A stretch of DNA of 8,088 nt from Candidatus Latescibacterota bacterium (GTDB lineage: Bacteria; Latescibacterota; UBA2968; GCA-2709665): assembly GCA_030746455.1 (NCBI GenBank), contig JASLMQ010000847.1, positions 1 through 8,088 on the forward strand, in the 5' to 3' direction. Position 1 is the first letter of the stretch, and each line of letters opens with the position of its first letter. Below, one piece after another: positions 6,133 through 8,088 of this stretch. Position numbers and translations under genes: made by a program. Under the pieces are notes generated by a model. The model was not told the origin of the DNA, ran no database searches, and worked only from the letters and a program-made list of their open reading frames with translations.

Positions 6133-8088
6133 TCAGGCCGTGATGTCGAGAATCCGTACGGTCCCGTCCTCGGTAACAAGCAGAATGCCATCACCCAGAC
6201 AGAAGGACACGATAGGTGATTCGGCCCGATAGATCGCCACGACGCTCCCGTCCTCATCTAGCACATACAGGGCATTGCGTGTCGAGGCGATCACCTCATC
6301 CGTACCGTCTCCATCCAGGTCTGCCGATGCCACCCGGGTCACCGGATCTCCCAGGCGCGCATCCCAGACGGTCACGCCGTCGGCGTCCACAAGGTGGACG
6401 AACTCGCTTGCCGACCCCACCACAACATGCTGTCCCTTCCCTGCGGACACCGTCGCCGCACAGAGCGATGTGACCACGTCGCCCGCCCTGTAGGCCCAAC
6501 GGCATTCGAGGCCGTCTCCGTTCCAAACCAGCGCATATACGTTGGTCTTGTTGGTCCCACAGATCACCTGCATCCCATCACCGTTGCCGAGATCGGCCGT
6601 ACAGATGGCCGTGAGCGCCGAGGCCCAGCGGTCATTGACATTTCTGGTGATCTCGTGGCCGTCCCCGGCGATTACGTAGCAGGTGCTGTTGGAAGTGATC
6701 TTTGCAGGGCCACCGATCACCTCCATTCTTCCGTCACCCTTTAGGTCGGCCGCCAGAATCGACGTACACACCCCGAACGACCTGAACCGCCACAGCAGCT
6801 CCCCATCCGAATCACACGCGTGGATGTGCATGTTCGCCGCAGCGAATACTACCTCCATTGCGCCGTCACCGTCGATGTCGGCGGCGAGCACCTTCTCCAC
6901 CTCGCCGGCCTTCCAGTATCGACGCCAATAGGGATCGTCCCCGGCGGCACCCTCGTAGTGCCAACGCTCTCTCCCGTCCGCGTCGAGCAGATAGCAGCAC
7001 CGGTCGTCACTTCCGGCGATCACCTCACCTCGCCCGTCCCCGTCAACGTCGGCGATGGCCAGGTCGTTGATGCCGCCGTCGGCCTGGAAGCTCCAGAACG
7101 ACTCGCCCTCCCTGCTCAGCAGGTGCACCTGGCCGTCCGAACAGCCGACCGCGACCTCCAGGGGACCGCCAGTCTCTCCCACAACATTGCCCTCAGCCAT
7201 ACAGAGCGCAGGCGCATCCAGCTTCACCAGCAACCGATCGCGCATGCCTCGACTCCCGGTGGCGGGCCATGCGGTCGCACCCACATTCTGCTTGTACGCA
7301 TCCGCCCACGCCTTCGCCAGATCAGCCGATCGCGCTTCCTTTTGGCTGTGGACGTCGTCCTCGACATCAGCCGGAGCATCCGACGAGAACAGGGGACCAC
7401 GCCAGGTGACCCCGCGCCCAGCCCGAAGGGCGATCGTGCCGACCCCCAGAACGAACTGCTCAGCCTCGACCTCGACCGTCTGCCCCCCGAGCTGAAACGC
7501 AGCGGGCCCGATCCCTGCGCACACAATCTGCTCGCCATCCTTCAACAGAACCACGCCATCGTCGACCGACCTCATCTCCACCTCGACGGACTCCTCTGAG
7601 TTGCTGGTGAAGAACAGATTCGCGAAGGCGTGGGTATCACCCAAATCCAGGGTTGTGGACCGGGCCTGCTGTAAGATGCTCACCACCGGGTCGCTGTACT
7701 CATACCGCCTGAACCATTGGCCCACGTTCTCCCAATCGTAGGCAAGCGTCACCTTGTCCGCCCCTAAACAGACCAGAGTAAAAGCATCGATGCGGCTGTC
7801 CGGCACGACGGGTCTCTTTCCTTCTCCTGCTTGCCTCTCCTGCTGATCCACGCTGAACGTGTTCCCATCCAACTTTCCCTCGCCCGGCGTGCGCCAGTGC
7901 ACGCGCATCGAGTAATCGCCTGCCTCCACTGCCACGAGCTTGTCTATGAAGAGAAAGTACCGATCCTTGGACCAGAGGATGCTGCGGCGCCAGTCCATGC
8001 CGCAGTACCCAGGAAGCGATGTCTGACAGAAGCCAACCGTCTCCAGGTCTGCTGTCCCGTCGAGCACGGCTAGCGGCGGCGGATCGAC
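6133..8088 (-). CDS. Heparinase-type C-terminal domain fused to an FG-GAP/VCBS beta-propeller (5' end cut by right window edge)
   Basis: The frame is open to base 8088, giving 651 residues of a longer protein; the GTG at 8067 is internal, not the start. Numbered from the first codon in the window, residues 1 to about 230 are a heparinase II/III-type beta-sandwich: YCGMDWRRSILWSKDRYFLF (28-47) matches the full-length lyase at 1962-4526, and FANLFFTSNSEE aligns with its IANLLYATSDRD. Residues about 230-285 form a charged linker (APADVEDDVHSQKEARS). The rest is a propeller of about seven FG-GAP/VCBS-type units with calcium-loop motifs DVDGDG (347), DIDGDG (404), DLKGDG (448), DLGNGDG (499) and DLDGDG (590). 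A catalytic toroid would lie upstream of the window, if present. The propeller probably binds carbohydrate or partners; this is inference. Stop at 6133, 32 bases before the GH-like gene. Confidence 0.8.
   Translation of the reverse strand, partial: VDPPPLAVLDGTADLETVGFCQTSLPGYCGMDWRRSILWSKDRYFLFIDKLVAVEAGDYSMRVHWRTPGEGKLDGNTFSVDQQERQAGEGKRPVVPDSRIDAFTLVCLGADKVTLAYDWENVGQWFRRYEYSDPVVSILQQARSTTLDLGDTHAFANLFFTSNSEESVEVEMRSVDDGVVLLKDGEQIVCAGIGPAAFQLGGQTVEVEAEQFVLGVGTIALRAGRGVTWRGPLFSSDAPADVEDDVHSQKEARSADLAKAWADAYKQNVGATAWPATGSRGMRDRLLVKLDAPALCMAEGNVVGETGGPLEVAVGCSDGQVHLLSREGESFWSFQADGGINDLAIADVDGDGRGEVIAGSDDRCCYLLDADGRERWHYEGAAGDDPYWRRYWKAGEVEKVLAADIDGDGAMEVVFAAANMHIHACDSDGELLWRFRSFGVCTSILAADLKGDGRMEVIGGPAKITSNSTCYVIAGDGHEITRNVNDRWASALTAICTADLGNGDGMQVICGTNKTNVYALVWNGDGLECRWAYRAGDVVTSLCAATVSAGKGQHVVVGSASEFVHLVDADGVTVWDARLGDPVTRVASADLDGDGTDEVIASTRNALYVLDEDGSVVAIYRAESPIVSFCLGDGILLVTEDGTVRILDITA
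6136..7164 (-). repeat. Seven-unit FG-GAP/VCBS propeller repeat inside the gene at 6133-8088
   Basis: A unit of roughly 40-60 residues recurs with the pattern 'aaDldGDG..EViaGs....v.llDadG...W.f'. Intact calcium-loop units are DVDGDGRGEVIAGS, DIDGDGAMEVVFAA, DLKGDGRMEVIGGP and DLDGDGTDEVIAST. Degenerate ones are DLGNGDGMQVICGT (one residue inserted) and TVSAGKGQHVVVGS (Asp ligands lost); the first unit (PLEVAVGCSDGQVHLL) keeps only the second half. A terminal strand ILLVTEDGTVRILDITA could close the ring with unit 1. The DNA is too diverged to count as recent tandem duplication. Confidence 0.75.

Noticed and set aside
5096..6232. Plus-strand open frame of 378 codons
   Set aside because: Antisense to the GH-like gene and running into the next one; composition (Arg/Val/His-rich) and lack of motifs mark it as a shadow.
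6820..7599. Plus-strand open frame of 259 codons
   Set aside because: Antisense to the FG-GAP propeller; the repeat pattern is coherent only on the minus strand.

Overview
The window is GC-rich and bacterial. Every supported gene lies on the minus strand, so transcription runs from the right edge to the left. Nothing identifies the species. Two or three heparinase-type polysaccharide lyases, a GH32/GH43-like propeller protein and a divergent uroporphyrinogen-decarboxylase (URO-D) family protein side by side is a mix I associate with uncultivated or environmental carbohydrate degraders (Planctomycetota, Lentisphaerota, Verrucomicrobiota, Hydrogenedentota, Latescibacterota, Poribacteria). That placement is inference from gene content only.

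Layout in transcription order. (1) 8088-6133: a protein cut by the right edge. It joins a heparinase II/III-type C-terminal beta-sandwich to a seven-unit FG-GAP/VCBS beta-propeller. (2) 6100-4655: a five-bladed-propeller protein related to GH32/GH43-type enzymes, with a C-terminal beta-sandwich. (3) 4526-1962: a full-length heparinase II/III-like lyase with an N-terminal alpha/beta domain; its C-terminal third is a paralogue of the start of gene 1. (4) 1921-779: a URO-D/methyltransferase-superfamily protein. Thirty-odd bases past its stop there is a strong hairpin terminator (708-746), so genes 1-4 read as one operon. (5) 587-1: after a 191-base gap, a gene starting at GTG with a good ribosome binding site and cut by the left edge. 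It encodes a hydrophobic N-terminus followed by a cysteine-rich domain of the kind found in front of heparinase/alginate-lyase-like enzymes.

As a set this looks like part of a locus for breaking down an acidic (uronate-containing) polysaccharide: lyases to cleave chains, a glycosidase-like propeller protein for side chains or oligomers, and a URO-D-type protein whose link to sugar catabolism is unknown. No transporter, SusC/SusD pair, sulfatase or regulator lies in the window. No mobile element, CRISPR array, tRNA or rRNA was seen. The most unusual items are the sandwich-propeller fusion, the URO-D gene inside a lyase operon, and the ambiguous start of the full-length lyase, where the best ribosome binding site serves a 14-codon reading frame instead.
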